A stretch of 48,279 nucleotides of DNA from Fructobacillus ficulneus (lineage in GTDB: Bacteria > Bacillota > Bacilli > Lactobacillales > Lactobacillaceae), in the NCBI RefSeq assembly GCF_001047075.2, contig NZ_DF968001.1:84939-133217 (forward strand), read 5' to 3'. The notes below the pieces were generated by a model. It worked only from the letters and a program-made list of their open reading frames with translations, was not told where the DNA came from and did not search any database. Both the position numbers and the translations under genes were made by a program. Positions 23,862 to 32,267 of the stretch are shown in pieces. Each line of letters starts with the position of its first letter. Within the stretch, counting starts at the first letter, position 1.

Positions 23862-24156
23862 CTTTTAACAAAATCCTAAAAGAATAATATTCATCACTAA
23901 CCTGCTCAATACCAACTAACCGTCCAACAGCGTACTGGTCATTGGATTTATCGGTAACATCAATAATCAAAATTTCGATTTCAGTGTCTTCAAATAAAGT
24001 ATTATTTATTTTTTTAAATATCTTAGTGTTTTGATGATTTGCAGTAAATCTAAAAAAATTCTTATCGGGCTTGTCAATACTTTTAACAACACCTGATAGT
24101 AAAGTGGCGTTCTCTGATGTTGCTCTATTCAGAGGTCTAAAAAATATCTCAATCAT
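23818..24156 (-). CDS. Hypothetical phage protein
   Basis: 112 residues beginning MIEIFFRPLNRATSENATLL, beta-rich (TEIEILIIDVTDKSNDQYAV, YYSFRILLKGGDRFGIYGGS). Overlaps the late regulator gene by 44 bases and follows the RusA gene. Not recognised. Confidence 0.55.
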   Translation of the reverse strand: MIEIFFRPLNRATSENATLLSGVVKSIDKPDKNFFRFTANHQNTKIFKKINNTLFEDTEIEILIIDVTDKSNDQYAVGRLVGIEQVSDEYYSFRILLKGGDRFGIYGGSVIY

Positions 24157-24173
24157 CTTACATTTCCTAACTT

Positions 24174-24635
24174 CTAATACTGATTATCGTTAATCTTTGA
24201 AACCTCAACGACAATCTTCTCTTCGTCACTAAATCGCTTCTTGGCGTTGATGTCGCATATCATGGCATCATCCTTCCACAGAATGCCGTTTAAGGCGTCC
24301 TCGGTACTCTTAATGTAATTGCTCAGGTCTGGCTTCTTATTGGGCAACAGTTCCCCTGAAACGGCCATATCACGCTTCTTATTGCTTAGTGACTTAGGCG
24401 GAAGAATGTAGAAAGTCACGTTCAACTCTAGAGCACCGCTCAATGGCTCAAAATAGTTCACACTCTTTTCAAGGTTGGCTAAATATGCCAGCTTCTTTTT
24501 GTATTCAACAGTATTTTTTGGATCGTACAGGAAAGGTTTCCGCTTAGTATATGTTTTTGAACGGTTATACTCGCTCTTCATGCCTATACGTGGTCGTTCT
24601 TGTTGCTGTGGTTTAATATCAAACTCAATTCTCAT
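24174..24635 (-). CDS. rusA: RusA family Holliday junction resolvase
   Basis: 153 residues. KKPDLSNYIKSTEDALNGIL followed by WKDDAMICDINAKKRF is the RusA signature with catalytic acidic residues; KPQQQERPRI starts the fold. It resolves branched replication or recombination intermediates before packaging. It overlaps the next gene by four bases. Confidence 0.9.
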   Translation of the reverse strand: MRIEFDIKPQQQERPRIGMKSEYNRSKTYTKRKPFLYDPKNTVEYKKKLAYLANLEKSVNYFEPLSGALELNVTFYILPPKSLSNKKRDMAVSGELLPNKKPDLSNYIKSTEDALNGILWKDDAMICDINAKKRFSDEEKIVVEVSKINDNQY

Positions 24636-24814
24636 TTTATGTCACCATTATCGGACTTAAACTCGTGAACCGCCACCTTTGGTCGTTGCCTTTCAAGTTC
24701 AGCAACTAACTCAATAGCCCACTCAATGCCCTTATAAATGAGATAGGCCACTACTGTGAGCAGATACATAGTCACAATGATTACTAGAGCGATTGCGGTA
24801 ATTGGTAATGCCAT
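24632..24814 (-). CDS. Small single-span membrane protein
   Basis: 60 residues from ATG 24814; its start overlaps the previous stop (TGATG). GGAGGAGAAG precedes. MALPITAIALVIIVTMYLLT is a membrane helix; the tail is charged (ELVAELERQRPKVAVHEFKS). Not recognised. Confidence 0.6.
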   Translation of the reverse strand: MALPITAIALVIIVTMYLLTVVAYLIYKGIEWAIELVAELERQRPKVAVHEFKSDNGDIK

Positions 24815-25206
24815 CACTTCTCCTCCAATTGTTCAGGATTCTCGTGAATGTTGCCAATCACTTCAATGGTGTGATTATCGTTAGCGGCCCAATATTCTTG
24901 CCGAGCAACTTTGCCGGCAAAGTTAATGCAGTACCCATACTTTGGAATGTATTCAACAATTCCAATTTTGTCATCAGGCGATAAGATAACAACGTGCAAC
25001 TTTACAATATCGCCCTCATAGATTCCCTTACCGTTCTTGTCATGCAGTCCTGTGAATTGTTCAAGTACAGCATTATGATCAACTGCTAATATTTCATAAC
25101 CTGACAATTCGCCAACTTCGCCGTTGTACGGGTCAATTACATATTCAGCGCTACCAATGTATTTTTCGAATTCTATGTTCCACGCCCTAAACTTAATCTC
25201 TCTCAT
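24814..25206 (-). CDS. YopX family protein
   Basis: 130 residues starting MREIKFRAWNIEFEKYIGSA, with LEQFTGLHDKNGKGIYEGDI and VIGNIHENPEQL, the YopX signature (FTGLxDxNGxxIYEGDI, EVIGNIxExPEL). The ATG at 25206 is preferred over an in-frame GTG one codon upstream. Common in phages; biochemical role unknown. Confidence 0.9.
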   Translation of the reverse strand: MREIKFRAWNIEFEKYIGSAEYVIDPYNGEVGELSGYEILAVDHNAVLEQFTGLHDKNGKGIYEGDIVKLHVVILSPDDKIGIVEYIPKYGYCINFAGKVARQEYWAANDNHTIEVIGNIHENPEQLEEK

Positions 25207-25231
25207 CACTCCACCTCTTCCGTATTTAGCC

Positions 25232-25348
25232 TTATGCTAGGTCGTTTACTAAATCGTTCCACTCGCCTAATTTATTGGCTGGGATATCATATTCAAATTC
25301 ATATCCCATCATTTCGGCCGCTATTTGTCTCGCTGCATACTCGCCCAT
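25232..25348 (-). CDS. Small hypothetical phage protein
   Basis: 38 residues, MGEYAARQIAAEMMGYEFEY then DIPANKLGEWNDLVNDLA. The ATG directly follows the stop of the upstream gene (TAAATG), with GAGGTCG as ribosome site. Acidic; not recognised. Confidence 0.55.
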   Translation of the reverse strand: MGEYAARQIAAEMMGYEFEYDIPANKLGEWNDLVNDLA

Positions 25349-25657
25349 TTATTCGACCTCCAACATCTTCAAATTCATATTCCACTTTTTGTATTGTTCG
25401 TCTGTTAGATCAATTATTTTAGGTTCAAAATTTTCTAACAATTTTGTCGTAAATCTATAAGCAATTCCTTGCTCTTTCATCCGATTATCAAGACCCGTAT
25501 AAGAATCAAGAAGTAGCTTTTCATCCTGGTACATTTCTCCAAGCGCTTCGGTAATATCAGTTACGCATCCAGTTTCATTAGCAGACGTATTAATTTCTGG
25601 AGACAATGGAAAATATCCATCTCCGTTCTTGTTTACCCAAAATGTAGCCTTAGTCAT
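25349..25657 (-). CDS. Hypothetical phage protein
   Basis: 102 residues from ATG 25657, chosen because GAGGGAAG precedes it and the gene then overlaps the nuclease gene by 9 bases. Begins MTKATFWVNKNGDGYFPLSP, ends IDLTDEQYKKWNMNLKMLEV. No recognised domain. Confidence 0.6.
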   Translation of the reverse strand: MTKATFWVNKNGDGYFPLSPEINTSANETGCVTDITEALGEMYQDEKLLLDSYTGLDNRMKEQGIAYRFTTKLLENFEPKIIDLTDEQYKKWNMNLKMLEVE

Positions 25658-26372
25658 TTTCTTCCCTCTCATGTCGCTCATCTCTTTTTTTATCACTGTA
25701 ACCAGTTGCTGATGGATAAAGCTTTTCAATTTCTTCAGTTATCCTGATACCTTGCAAATGATACATACCTAGGAACTTCTTATCGCCCCAATTATGCTGC
25801 TGCGTATGATGTTCACGACATAATGCCATGGCCCGCAACCCAACATGGTCCATCTGTTTTCGGCTGTTGGTAAATCCAACTGTGTCGATATGGGCCAACT
25901 CGGCTTGCCTACCGCAGATAACGCACATCTTTTTCATCATGCAGGCATACTCGAATTTGGCAATGTATGGATCATCTAGCCATTCAAGCGGTCGATAACT
26001 TAACGTCACATCGTGCTTGAAACAGAAATCCAGTAGCATGTCGATAAATGAATTGGCATCCGACATGTTTCCCTTTGATTTCGATAGGCTAAAGTTCTCA
26101 ACTCCATAGAACTTGTCCATGGCGAAGTAGAACGCCCGCTTAATCAATTCAGGCTCTCCAGCGTATTTACCACCTATCTCAGACTTAGCAATATCGCCAA
26201 TCAGTGCATAGGCAAAATTACGCTGTTTCAGGCTCACAGAGCGACCGTCTGTGAAAAGCAGGCTAACTACACTCGAACCAAATTTATCGAGTTCTATGAG
26301 CTTATCTGGCTCTGATAATTCAATTGTGACCACGTTGCCTCGTTTGCTAAGCAACTTGCCTGCAACTTCCAT
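25650..26372 (-). CDS. HNHc nuclease (HNHc_6 family)
   Basis: 240 residues. The N-terminal half includes FTDGRSVSLKQRNFAYALIG. The C-terminal half carries the metal site: KKMCVICGRQAELAHIDTVG, then GLRAMALCREHHTQQHNWGD. The two-Cys pair, AHID and CREHH match the putative HNHc nuclease seen in Firmicute phage early regions. Probable role in replication/recombination. Confidence 0.85.
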   Translation of the reverse strand: MEVAGKLLSKRGNVVTIELSEPDKLIELDKFGSSVVSLLFTDGRSVSLKQRNFAYALIGDIAKSEIGGKYAGEPELIKRAFYFAMDKFYGVENFSLSKSKGNMSDANSFIDMLLDFCFKHDVTLSYRPLEWLDDPYIAKFEYACMMKKMCVICGRQAELAHIDTVGFTNSRKQMDHVGLRAMALCREHHTQQHNWGDKKFLGMYHLQGIRITEEIEKLYPSATGYSDKKRDERHEREEND

Positions 26373-26381
26373 TCTTACCTC

Positions 26382-27104
26382 TTACGCCTCAGCTACTGCG
26401 TTAGTGCAATACCTTTTCAAAAAGTAATCCATACCCTTTTGGGTAACTTTAGTGGTCCGATTGACTCGAACCTGTCCGTTTTCCATGATTGTTTCGGTCG
26501 TGTTGACCTCGAACAATCCTTGCTTCACAAATTGATGATTGGGCAAATTGAACGACTCGCCCTTTCGTCTGCACAGATAACCTTCATCTCGCAACAACTG
26601 GAATAGCGTGTTTTGTCCAATTCGGAAGCCGTTCTGAGTTAAGAACTCAGCCAGTGTTTTAATGCTGCTTGTGTCCTTACTCGATTTGATACGCTTTCCA
26701 AAGTTGGCATCATCCATGACTAACTTCATCTGGTTTTGCGCAAAGATAACCATCTGGCTCATCTTGTACATTGGATCATTGAAGCGCTCTTCAATGTCGA
26801 TAAAGTAGTTACGAATCTGATGGCCAACATCTGTTTGACTCATCATGGCAATATGCTTAGCTGACCGAACGTCAAGTTGGTAGTCTTGAATTACCCTCTT
26901 ACCGCCATTTCCAACATATGTAGGTACACCTACACATGTATAATCTTGGTTTTCAACTAGTGTTCGACTAGCTGATTTCCACCATTCTTGGAAACGCCAA
27001 TTAACTTGCAGCGCTTTGTAGAGTTCTCGTGCAGATACAGTTGGTTCTTTACCTGCCGATTCGTTTAAATTAACTAGATTAAATCCGCTCATCCTCTTCG
27101 TCAT
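26382..27104 (-). CDS. Antirepressor: AntA/AntB plus KilAC domains
   Basis: 240 residues. AntA/AntB region: PTVSARELYKALQVNWRFQE WW, then QDYQLDVRSAKHIAMMSQTD. KilAC region: TLAEFLTQNGFRIGQNTLFQ LLRDEGYLCRRKGE. AAAGGAA sits before ATG 27104. It inactivates the CI-like repressor in induction. The start overlaps the upstream HTH gene by 26 bases. Confidence 0.85.
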   Translation of the reverse strand: MTKRMSGFNLVNLNESAGKEPTVSARELYKALQVNWRFQEWWKSASRTLVENQDYTCVGVPTYVGNGGKRVIQDYQLDVRSAKHIAMMSQTDVGHQIRNYFIDIEERFNDPMYKMSQMVIFAQNQMKLVMDDANFGKRIKSSKDTSSIKTLAEFLTQNGFRIGQNTLFQLLRDEGYLCRRKGESFNLPNHQFVKQGLFEVNTTETIMENGQVRVNRTTKVTQKGMDYFLKRYCTNAVAEA

Positions 27105-27321
27105 CTAGTGATTCCTTTTCGTTTTTCAAGATATAATCGACAGAAACGCCATATAACTCTGCTAGTAACACCAGATGTACGTCTCTCACGCTCGTCACGC
27201 CCGTTTCCATGTTGGACAGGCTAGATGTACTCATCTTCAACCCCTTTGAGGTTGCATAGCGACTAACGTTTGCAAGTGAGTAATGATTCTCCTGTCGCAG
27301 TTCTCTTAGTCGATTCATCAT
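27079..27321 (-). CDS. XRE family regulator
   Basis: 80 residues: MMNRLRELRQENHYSLANVS, STSSLSNMETGVTSVRDVHL, LLAELYGVSVDYILKNE. Classic XRE helix-turn-helix. Overlaps both neighbours (upstream small gene by four bases, antirepressor by 26), so it is co-translated with the antirepressor. Confidence 0.85.
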   Translation of the reverse strand: MMNRLRELRQENHYSLANVSRYATSKGLKMSTSSLSNMETGVTSVRDVHLVLLAELYGVSVDYILKNEKESLDDEEDERI

Positions 27322-27434
27322 AGGTGTGTCTTCCTGAAAATCAACTTAGCCATCAGTTCTTCTTGGCTATCGTGTGGCTGTTTTTCTGCCATCTCCTGCA
27401 ATTCAGAATTTTTGGCAAATTTTGGTTCTTTCAT
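27318..27434 (-). CDS. Small hypothetical phage protein
   Basis: 38 residues, MKEPKFAKNSELQEMAEKQP then HDSQEELMAKLIFRKTHL. The ATG overlaps the stop of the helicase-loader gene and the end overlaps the next start. GAGGG within that upstream gene is its ribosome site. Not recognised. Confidence 0.55.
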   Translation of the reverse strand: MKEPKFAKNSELQEMAEKQPHDSQEELMAKLIFRKTHL

Positions 27435-28255
27435 TCCCTCAAGTCCTCCATGCCGCCAAAGATAAGTTGATTGGCTTCTTTCTTCGCAATTAAGCGGCTG
27501 ATAATTTTTTCGTGGTAAGAATGTTCCAGGCTGTTGTTACCGCCTGTAATCTTCTGGTTTGTCGTGACAATGTTGGTCTTGATCCGCTTACCAAATTCAT
27601 CTTTGGCCTGACGAGCGTCAGCAACCTCGAAGAAAAACTTCTGCAGCGGTTCACTAGCTGTCTTATCACTGTTGCCCATTCCGCCAGCTTCTGAACCGAA
27701 ATCATCAAGCACCAAGACATCAACCTCTTTCATCAATTTCTTGGTGTAATTAACCATTTCCTGTACTTGATTGTCGTAAAAGTTATGGATCTTATCTGAT
27801 AGCGCAATCGTGCTGACAAACATCACTGTTTTATCTGAGTGAACCCGTAGCGCTTCAACCATCGCCAGAGCCATTGCGGTCTTCCCTGTGCCAGCTTTAC
27901 CCGCCAGGAGTACGTTGATACCAGAACCATCAATAATTCGCTTAGAGAGCTTCCTAGCGCGTAATTTCAACTCTTCAGCTTTGGCTCGGTTTACCTGTTG
28001 GCTTGGGTCCCACAAATCTAAGCTGAACTTTTGTCGGCCAGAGCCACCCCAAACGCTCCAAGTATCAAATGTCTTGCGCTTAGCATCCATCATTTTTTGA
28101 TAAGCCTCTTGATCAACCTTCATTTCACGCATTTTTATATAAGTCTGCATTTCTTCTGGAGTTAGACCGCTCAGATGTTCCTTAGCTTTTTTGTAAGCTT
28201 CAACGCTACTAAGGTCCTCATCCATTTTTTTAACTGCTGTTGATAGGCTGTCCAT
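27431..28255 (-). CDS. DnaC-like helicase loader
   Basis: 274 residues. AAA+ ATPase: Walker A INVLLAGKAGTGKTAMALAM, Walker B VDVLVLDDFGSEAGGMG, sensor-like TNIVTTNQKITGG and arginine region IISRLIAKKE. N-terminal coiled region (EAYQKMMDAKRKTFD). It loads replicative helicase; it follows the replisome organizer as in lactic phages. Confidence 0.85.
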   Translation of the reverse strand: MDSLSTAVKKMDEDLSSVEAYKKAKEHLSGLTPEEMQTYIKMREMKVDQEAYQKMMDAKRKTFDTWSVWGGSGRQKFSLDLWDPSQQVNRAKAEELKLRARKLSKRIIDGSGINVLLAGKAGTGKTAMALAMVEALRVHSDKTVMFVSTIALSDKIHNFYDNQVQEMVNYTKKLMKEVDVLVLDDFGSEAGGMGNSDKTASEPLQKFFFEVADARQAKDEFGKRIKTNIVTTNQKITGGNNSLEHSYHEKIISRLIAKKEANQLIFGGMEDLRE

Positions 28256-28268
28256 CTGTTACCTCCAA

Positions 28269-29051
28269 TCAGAAGTCCCAATCACCATAAGCACTCTTCA
28301 AACGTTCCTGGTCTTCTCCACCAGCAACACTGTAGTCATCATCCCAAGACCGTTTGCTGAAGAATGTTTCTCCTTGCTTGATATAAGACTTTTCTGTGTT
28401 CGCCACTGTTTTGCTATAAGCAATGATTCCATCTTGAATCTGATTATTAGTAACTCCATCTTTAATCGCTTTTTGATAGTGCTTGAATGCTGGCTTTTTA
28501 CCTTCTTTTCGAGGGTATAACTTCCAAAGCGCTTCAAAGTCAGCTTTCTCTTGTTCCAAATCTTTTGATAATTTCTTACTGGCTGGTTTCTTGGGAGGAA
28601 TATCATTTCCCTTCAGGGGAATGGTGGTATTACTATTACCTAACCTATCCTTACCTAACCTATCCTTACCTAACCTAACCTGTGTCTCCATTCCGTCTAC
28701 AACTTGTATACATTTTGTATACGAACCATTTTCATCGATGGCCAATTGCTCTCGCTCACTGGTGTAGATGGTTTTGTTGTACCTATCCTTTTGGATATAG
28801 TTGTGAATTCTCCAATCTTTGATGACAACAACTCCGCTATCAAAAGGGAGTATGAATTGTTTTGCTTCCAGCAATTTTCGGTCATCTTCGCTAGATCCAA
28901 CCATCCGCTGAATTGTCTTAACGTTTGATATGAATCCATCATCATCGGCGTGCATATTCAAGTGAAAATATAGTGCTTGTGCTGACAAAGGCATTTCCAA
29001 AAATATATCTGTATCAGTCACTTTTTTACTTAACATTCGTCTCTGTGCCAT
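28269..29051 (-). CDS. Replisome organizer / origin-binding protein
   Basis: 260 residues. N-terminal: MAQRRMLSKKVTDTDIFLEM and LYFHLNMHADDDGFISNVKT, the phage replisome organizer (winged helix) start. C-terminal DnaD-like-region: WKLYPRKEGKKPAFKHYQKA. Between lies the repeat VRLGKDRLGKDRLGN encoded by DNA iterons. It initiates phage replication at the origin probably inside its gene. Confidence 0.85.
   Translation of the reverse strand: MAQRRMLSKKVTDTDIFLEMPLSAQALYFHLNMHADDDGFISNVKTIQRMVGSSEDDRKLLEAKQFILPFDSGVVVIKDWRIHNYIQKDRYNKTIYTSEREQLAIDENGSYTKCIQVVDGMETQVRLGKDRLGKDRLGNSNTTIPLKGNDIPPKKPASKKLSKDLEQEKADFEALWKLYPRKEGKKPAFKHYQKAIKDGVTNNQIQDGIIAYSKTVANTEKSYIKQGETFFSKRSWDDDYSVAGGEDQERLKSAYGDWDF
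28636..28680. repeat. Iterons, candidate replication origin
   Basis: Three tandem 15-bp units TTACCTAACCTATCC (28636-28650, 28651-28665; third 28666-28680 with one change). They encode the GKDRL repeats inside the replisome organizer gene. Iterons within that gene are the origin in TP901-1 and Tuc2009-type phages. Confidence 0.65.
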
Positions 29052-29061
29052 TTGTTACTCC

Positions 29062-29487
29062 TTAAAATGGCAGATCATCATCTGAGATGTCGATTTCAGT
29101 ATTATTTACTGCCGTTTGTTGGGTATGCTGTGATGATTCATTTTCTGCTCGTCGCTTTTCCGCTTCCGCTTTGTTTTCAAGCAATGAAAAGTTGTCAACG
29201 ACGACTTCTGTGACATAAACACGTTGGCCGGAATTGTTTTCATAATTACGTGTTTGCAACCGACCTTCGATTGCTACCATTGCACCTTTACCAGTAAAGT
29301 TAGCCAGGTTCTCGGCCGACTTTCGCCAGATAACAGCGTTGATGAAGTCTGCTTCACGTTCGCCATCATTGTTCTTAAATGCCCGATTGACGGCCAATGA
29401 GAACGAACCAACAGCTACCCCTGATTGGGTGTAGCGAAGTTCTACATCACGGGTCATTCGTCCAATCAATACCACTCGATTAATCAT
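29062..29487 (-). CDS. ssb: Single-stranded DNA-binding protein
   Basis: 141 residues. OB fold: [55 protein letters not shown], and acidic tip DISDDDLPF. It protects ssDNA and recruits partners. It overlaps the annealing protein gene by four bases. Confidence 0.95.
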   Translation of the reverse strand: MINRVVLIGRMTRDVELRYTQSGVAVGSFSLAVNRAFKNNDGEREADFINAVIWRKSAENLANFTGKGAMVAIEGRLQTRNYENNSGQRVYVTEVVVDNFSLLENKAEAEKRRAENESSQHTQQTAVNNTEIDISDDDLPF

Positions 29488-30110
29488 GCTGTTCCCTCCT
29501 CTTTATCTGTTCTTTCTGCCTTTGCTTTAGCTCGTTCTAATAAGTCGTTCACCAACGCTTCTGCCCGTGGATAGTCATTGACTGTTAGGTTATTTAAGTT
29601 GCTAACATTTAGATGATCATTGACGTACTTGGTGAGTGTTGTCCCTGTCAATTTTTCGGCATTACTAATCGTAATTTTTAAGATGTTGACCTGTTCTTCT
29701 GAAACCTTCTCAGGTTCAACGTCTGGCAAGTCTTCTCCTGCATAGATGTAAAGGCCTAGACCAAACATAGCCAAATTCTTTACAAGACACCGCATAACAG
29801 CCTTATTCTCGTCTGTTGAAGTCGGCTTCATTAGTGACTTGTTACGCATGTCCATCACAGGCAACCACATACCAAGCGTCCGCCCTTGAATTGTGACAGA
29901 CGTCTTAACCGAGTATCCCCGTTGAGGATTTCCGAATAAATATCCGCCATCTTCGGCTTCTTTAACCTCATAAGTTGTGTCAGGGTAATTCTTCATAACT
30001 TCTGAGATAGCCCATGGCCATGACAAGTAATTAAAGTTTCCTTTTTTTTCGATATGGTCTTTGACATCAATTTCACTCAGTGTCTTAAATACTGATTTTG
30101 TTTCAGTCAT
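29484..30110 (-). CDS. Sak-type single-strand annealing protein (DUF1071)
   Basis: 208 residues. [33 protein letters not shown] at the start and [34 protein letters not shown] in the middle are typical of the DUF1071/SSAP_Sak family. It anneals strands in phage recombination; it is paired with SSB, as usual. Confidence 0.85.
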   Translation of the reverse strand: MTETKSVFKTLSEIDVKDHIEKKGNFNYLSWPWAISEVMKNYPDTTYEVKEAEDGGYLFGNPQRGYSVKTSVTIQGRTLGMWLPVMDMRNKSLMKPTSTDENKAVMRCLVKNLAMFGLGLYIYAGEDLPDVEPEKVSEEQVNILKITISNAEKLTGTTLTKYVNDHLNVSNLNNLTVNDYPRAEALVNDLLERAKAKAERTDKEEGTA

Positions 30111-30118
30111 GATACCTC

Positions 30119-31006
30119 CTAACCTTCACTAGTTCCTTGAAATTGGATACCCTTTCCATTCAAGAAGTCAGCAATTTCTTGCAACTCATCACGAGTACAT
30201 GCAAACACCTTAAACGAACGATCATAGCGTTCTTCAACCGGTTTGATTACTTCGCCTGTTTCTTCGTCAACTTGCTTTGTTTGCGCTTGTGAGATGGCTT
30301 TTTCACGCTCTGCACGTTGCGCTGCTTCCTGTGCTTCTCGTTGTTGGTTAGCCCTCCGCACATCGAACTTCATGCCTTCAATCACATCAGGCATCGAATG
30401 ATTATCCAACTGTTTGATGTAAGGGGCTGGGTTGACATTTAATTGACTAGCAAACTCCTTAACCATCTTGATTTCATTTTGTTCAGTCTTCTGGTTTGCT
30501 TTGTCAGTCATGATGGATAGTGTTAATTCGTTATCAATGAAACTGTCCTTTGGTTCAGTTCCGTTGAAGTTCTTCTTGTATAGCCACTTTTCATCAATGG
30601 GAATCCGTGGTTCATATGGCGTATCTTGATACTGACTGTCAATGTACAGCTTGATTTTGGCACGCCACTTTTCTTTCCACTCTTCTGTATACTTATCAAG
30701 TTGAACCTTGATGTTGTCCGAAGCCGACTTCAACTGCTTTTCGGCATTCATCATCTTTTCTTTGACTGGCAGCCAAGGAGCGAGCATGTTATTTTCAATA
30801 TCAGAACGCCTGGAAGCCGATTCCTTAACCATCTTGTTAATCAGCGCTTTTTCGTCCTTAGCACCCTTCATGGTTTCTTCTGTCACGACAAAGTTGTTGC
30901 CATATTCAACATACTTATCGACCATGGATAGGTACTGATCTAAGTTTTTAAACTCAATCTTGCCGTCTTGGATTAATTCAGACGGAAGTGTAATTGCTTC
31001 TGTCAT
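30119..31006 (-). CDS. DUF1351 phage protein
   Basis: 295 residues, largely coiled-coil. NKMVKESASRRSDIENNMLA PWLPVKEKMMNAEKQLK is the DUF1351 hallmark; C-terminal DRSFKVFACTRDELQEIADF. It sits next to the annealing protein in many Firmicute phages; molecular role unknown. Confidence 0.85.
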   Translation of the reverse strand: MTEAITLPSELIQDGKIEFKNLDQYLSMVDKYVEYGNNFVVTEETMKGAKDEKALINKMVKESASRRSDIENNMLAPWLPVKEKMMNAEKQLKSASDNIKVQLDKYTEEWKEKWRAKIKLYIDSQYQDTPYEPRIPIDEKWLYKKNFNGTEPKDSFIDNELTLSIMTDKANQKTEQNEIKMVKEFASQLNVNPAPYIKQLDNHSMPDVIEGMKFDVRRANQQREAQEAAQRAEREKAISQAQTKQVDEETGEVIKPVEERYDRSFKVFACTRDELQEIADFLNGKGIQFQGTSEG

Positions 31007-31107
31007 AGTTCTGCCACCTCTTCACGTTCTTGTTCACGTTCCCATTTCGCTTCGTCAGCTAGATGTTGCTCTAAACCATCTGCAACCCTATTTCCTGTTG
31101 TTGCCAT
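31003..31107 (-). CDS. Small hypothetical phage protein
   Basis: 34 residues, MATTGNRVADGLEQHLADEA KWEREQEREEVAEL. The ATG follows GGAGGACTAAAT. Acidic helical peptide; its end overlaps the DUF1351 start by four bases. Confidence 0.5.
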   Translation of the reverse strand: MATTGNRVADGLEQHLADEAKWEREQEREEVAEL

Positions 31108-31109
31108 AT

Positions 31110-31307
31110 TTAGTCCTCCCATCCGATTAGATATGCTGGTCTGACTCCGTAAAACTTAGCTAATTTTTCCCATGTTGATTTTTTTGGTTCAATTTTATTG
31201 TTTTCATATCTAGATAAATTCACATCACTAATTCCAGTTTTTTCTGAAATTTCTTTGAGCGTTTTACTTTGTTTCTTGCGCATTTCTTTCAATCTGTTTT
31301 TACTCAT
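31110..31307 (-). CDS. XRE family regulator
   Basis: 65 residues from ATG 31307 (MSKNRLKEMRKKQSKTLKEI), preceded by GGAGGACGT. KTGISDVNLSRYENNKIEPK and FYGVRPAYLIGWED: an XRE helix-turn-helix. Early gene, next to DUF1351. Confidence 0.85.
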   Translation of the reverse strand: MSKNRLKEMRKKQSKTLKEISEKTGISDVNLSRYENNKIEPKKSTWEKLAKFYGVRPAYLIGWED

Positions 31308-31385
31308 ACGTCCTCCGTGGTACAATAGAGGCATAAAATTATTTCCCGATAATTTATGCCTAAGCTCGCTCTGCTAAGCGGGCTT

Positions 31386-31508
31386 TTATTTTGCTTTCTT
31401 TTTGTCATCACATCCTAGTGAGTAGCCAATTTCAAACGCAGTTACTGTGATGACTACCAGTGTGACCAACGTGGCTACAATCGACCATAATTGGTTAAAT
31501 TCGCTCAT
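31386..31508 (-). CDS. Small membrane protein
   Basis: 40 residues, MSEFNQLWSIVATLVTLVVI TVTAFEIGYSLGCDDKKKAK: one membrane helix and a basic tail. A GAGGAGAAATA site precedes the ATG. Not recognised. Confidence 0.55.
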   Translation of the reverse strand: MSEFNQLWSIVATLVTLVVITVTAFEIGYSLGCDDKKKAK

Positions 31509-31518
31509 TATTTCTCCT

Positions 31519-31743
31519 CTACATTTTTGGATTGTAATTAGTAATGCTGTCCAAGAACTCCGCAATTTTAAACTCTACGTAGAATGGTTTTTCTCGACCA
31601 GGAACTGTCGTGTATGGACAACCAGGCATGTTAATCAATATCTGAACGTTGTCTCTCGTTGTTTCCATTGCTTCTGCTAAATCTCCAATACTGTTAAACC
31701 ATCTCGCTCCGTTACGTGACAGTGGTTCGATTTCTTTCTTCAT
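31519..31743 (-). CDS. Small putative DNA-binding phage protein
   Basis: 74 residues from ATG 31743, with AGAGGGGG about eight bases before. Contains RNGARWFNSIGDLAEAMETT, a possible helix-turn-helix, and YTTVPGREKPFYVEFKIAEF LDS. Probably an early regulator or excisionase-like protein. It is divergent from the 'moron' gene at 31827. Confidence 0.55.
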   Translation of the reverse strand: MKKEIEPLSRNGARWFNSIGDLAEAMETTRDNVQILINMPGCPYTTVPGREKPFYVEFKIAEFLDSITNYNPKM

Positions 31744-31774
31744 GTGAGTCACCCCCTCTTTTTTATTTTTTTGC

Positions 31775-31820
31775 TATCCTTTAGTTACTGGCAGTGACGT
31801 GCCTAGTAAATTAGAAAGGA
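31775..31820 (+). promoter_or_regulatory. Repeated moron leader, copy 1
   Basis: Extended -10 TGCTATCCT, then a hairpin TTACTGGCA-N6-TGCC-T-AGTAA (31785-31809) and GAAAGGA ribosome site. A copy at 32215-32259 is about 85-90% identical. No -35 match. Confidence 0.55.
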
Positions 31821-31826
31821 TAAAAT

Positions 31827-32042
31827 ATGTTTATTTTTTTAAATAAAACAAATAATGAAAACAAATTTGTAGATGGCGTTTCCAAAGCAGAAATTTTGTT
31901 TAAAGACCAACAAAATATTATTTTTGAAGACATGCAAGATGCTTCCCAAGCTTTGTTTAAAGATAATTGGATCAGTGTAAAATTTGATGATAAATTATCT
32001 TTATCTGGACGTTCATACCTACTCACTGATTTCAGTTCGTGA
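31827..32042 (+). CDS. Hypothetical rightward moron protein 1
   Basis: 71 residues: MFIFLNKTNNENKFVDGVSK, AEILFKDQQNIIFEDMQDAS, ending SLSGRSYLLTDFSS. The RBS AGAAAGGA is shared with the 32268 gene. Its end overlaps a leftward small gene by 24 bases, and a clear terminator follows. Alone against the operon direction and AT-rich. Not recognised. Confidence 0.55.
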   Translation: MFIFLNKTNNENKFVDGVSKAEILFKDQQNIIFEDMQDASQALFKDNWISVKFDDKLSLSGRSYLLTDFSS

Positions 32043-32189
32043 CATTGAAAGAATATAGTCAACCTTATTGGTTGGCTTATTTTTTTCATCAAAAACTCGT
32101 TTGACGTTTATTTGATCTAAATTCCAATCCTCAAAATAACTGCCAATTGATTTCAACGTGTTTTCCTTGAATTCTTTTTGCTGTTTCAA
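32019..32189 (-). CDS. Small leftward protein with TTG start
   Basis: 56 residues starting TTG 32189 (MKQQKEFKENTLKSIGSYFE, DWNLDQINVKRVFDEKNKPT). AAAGGAGG six bases before the TTG makes the call good. Its end overlaps the rightward 31827-32042 gene. Not recognised. Confidence 0.55.
   Translation of the reverse strand: MKQQKEFKENTLKSIGSYFEDWNLDQINVKRVFDEKNKPTNKVDYILSMSRTEISE
32057..32086 (+). terminator. Terminator of moron 1
   Basis: AGTCAACC-TTATT-GGTTGGCT then T-run, plus strand. It lies inside the leftward 32019-32189 gene. Confidence 0.65.
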
Positions 32190-32214
32190 ATCAAACCTCC
32201 TTTCTGTTTTCTGT

Positions 32215-32259
32215 TATCCTTTTATTACTGGTAGTGATGTGCCTAGTAAATTGAAAGGA
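32215..32259 (+). promoter_or_regulatory. Repeated moron leader, copy 2
   Basis: TGTTATCCT, hairpin TTACTGGTA-N6-TGCCTAGTAA, GAAAGGA. The changed C to T in the left arm keeps a G-T pair, so the stem is conserved versus copy 1. Confidence 0.55.
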
Positions 32260-32267
32260 GTTAGATT

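Noticed and set aside
28636-28680. CRISPR array
   Set aside because: Tandem 15-bp units with no spacers; they are iterons within a gene.
31350-31400. Rightward terminator-like hairpin AAGCTCGCT/AGCGGGCTT
   Set aside because: The stem is sound with T-rich tail on the plus strand, but no rightward gene ends there, so I left it unassigned.
31811-32092. Leftward open frame opposite moron 1
   Set aside because: It has no ribosome site and its codon content is that of an antisense shadow; the TTG-started 32019-32189 frame has a perfect one.
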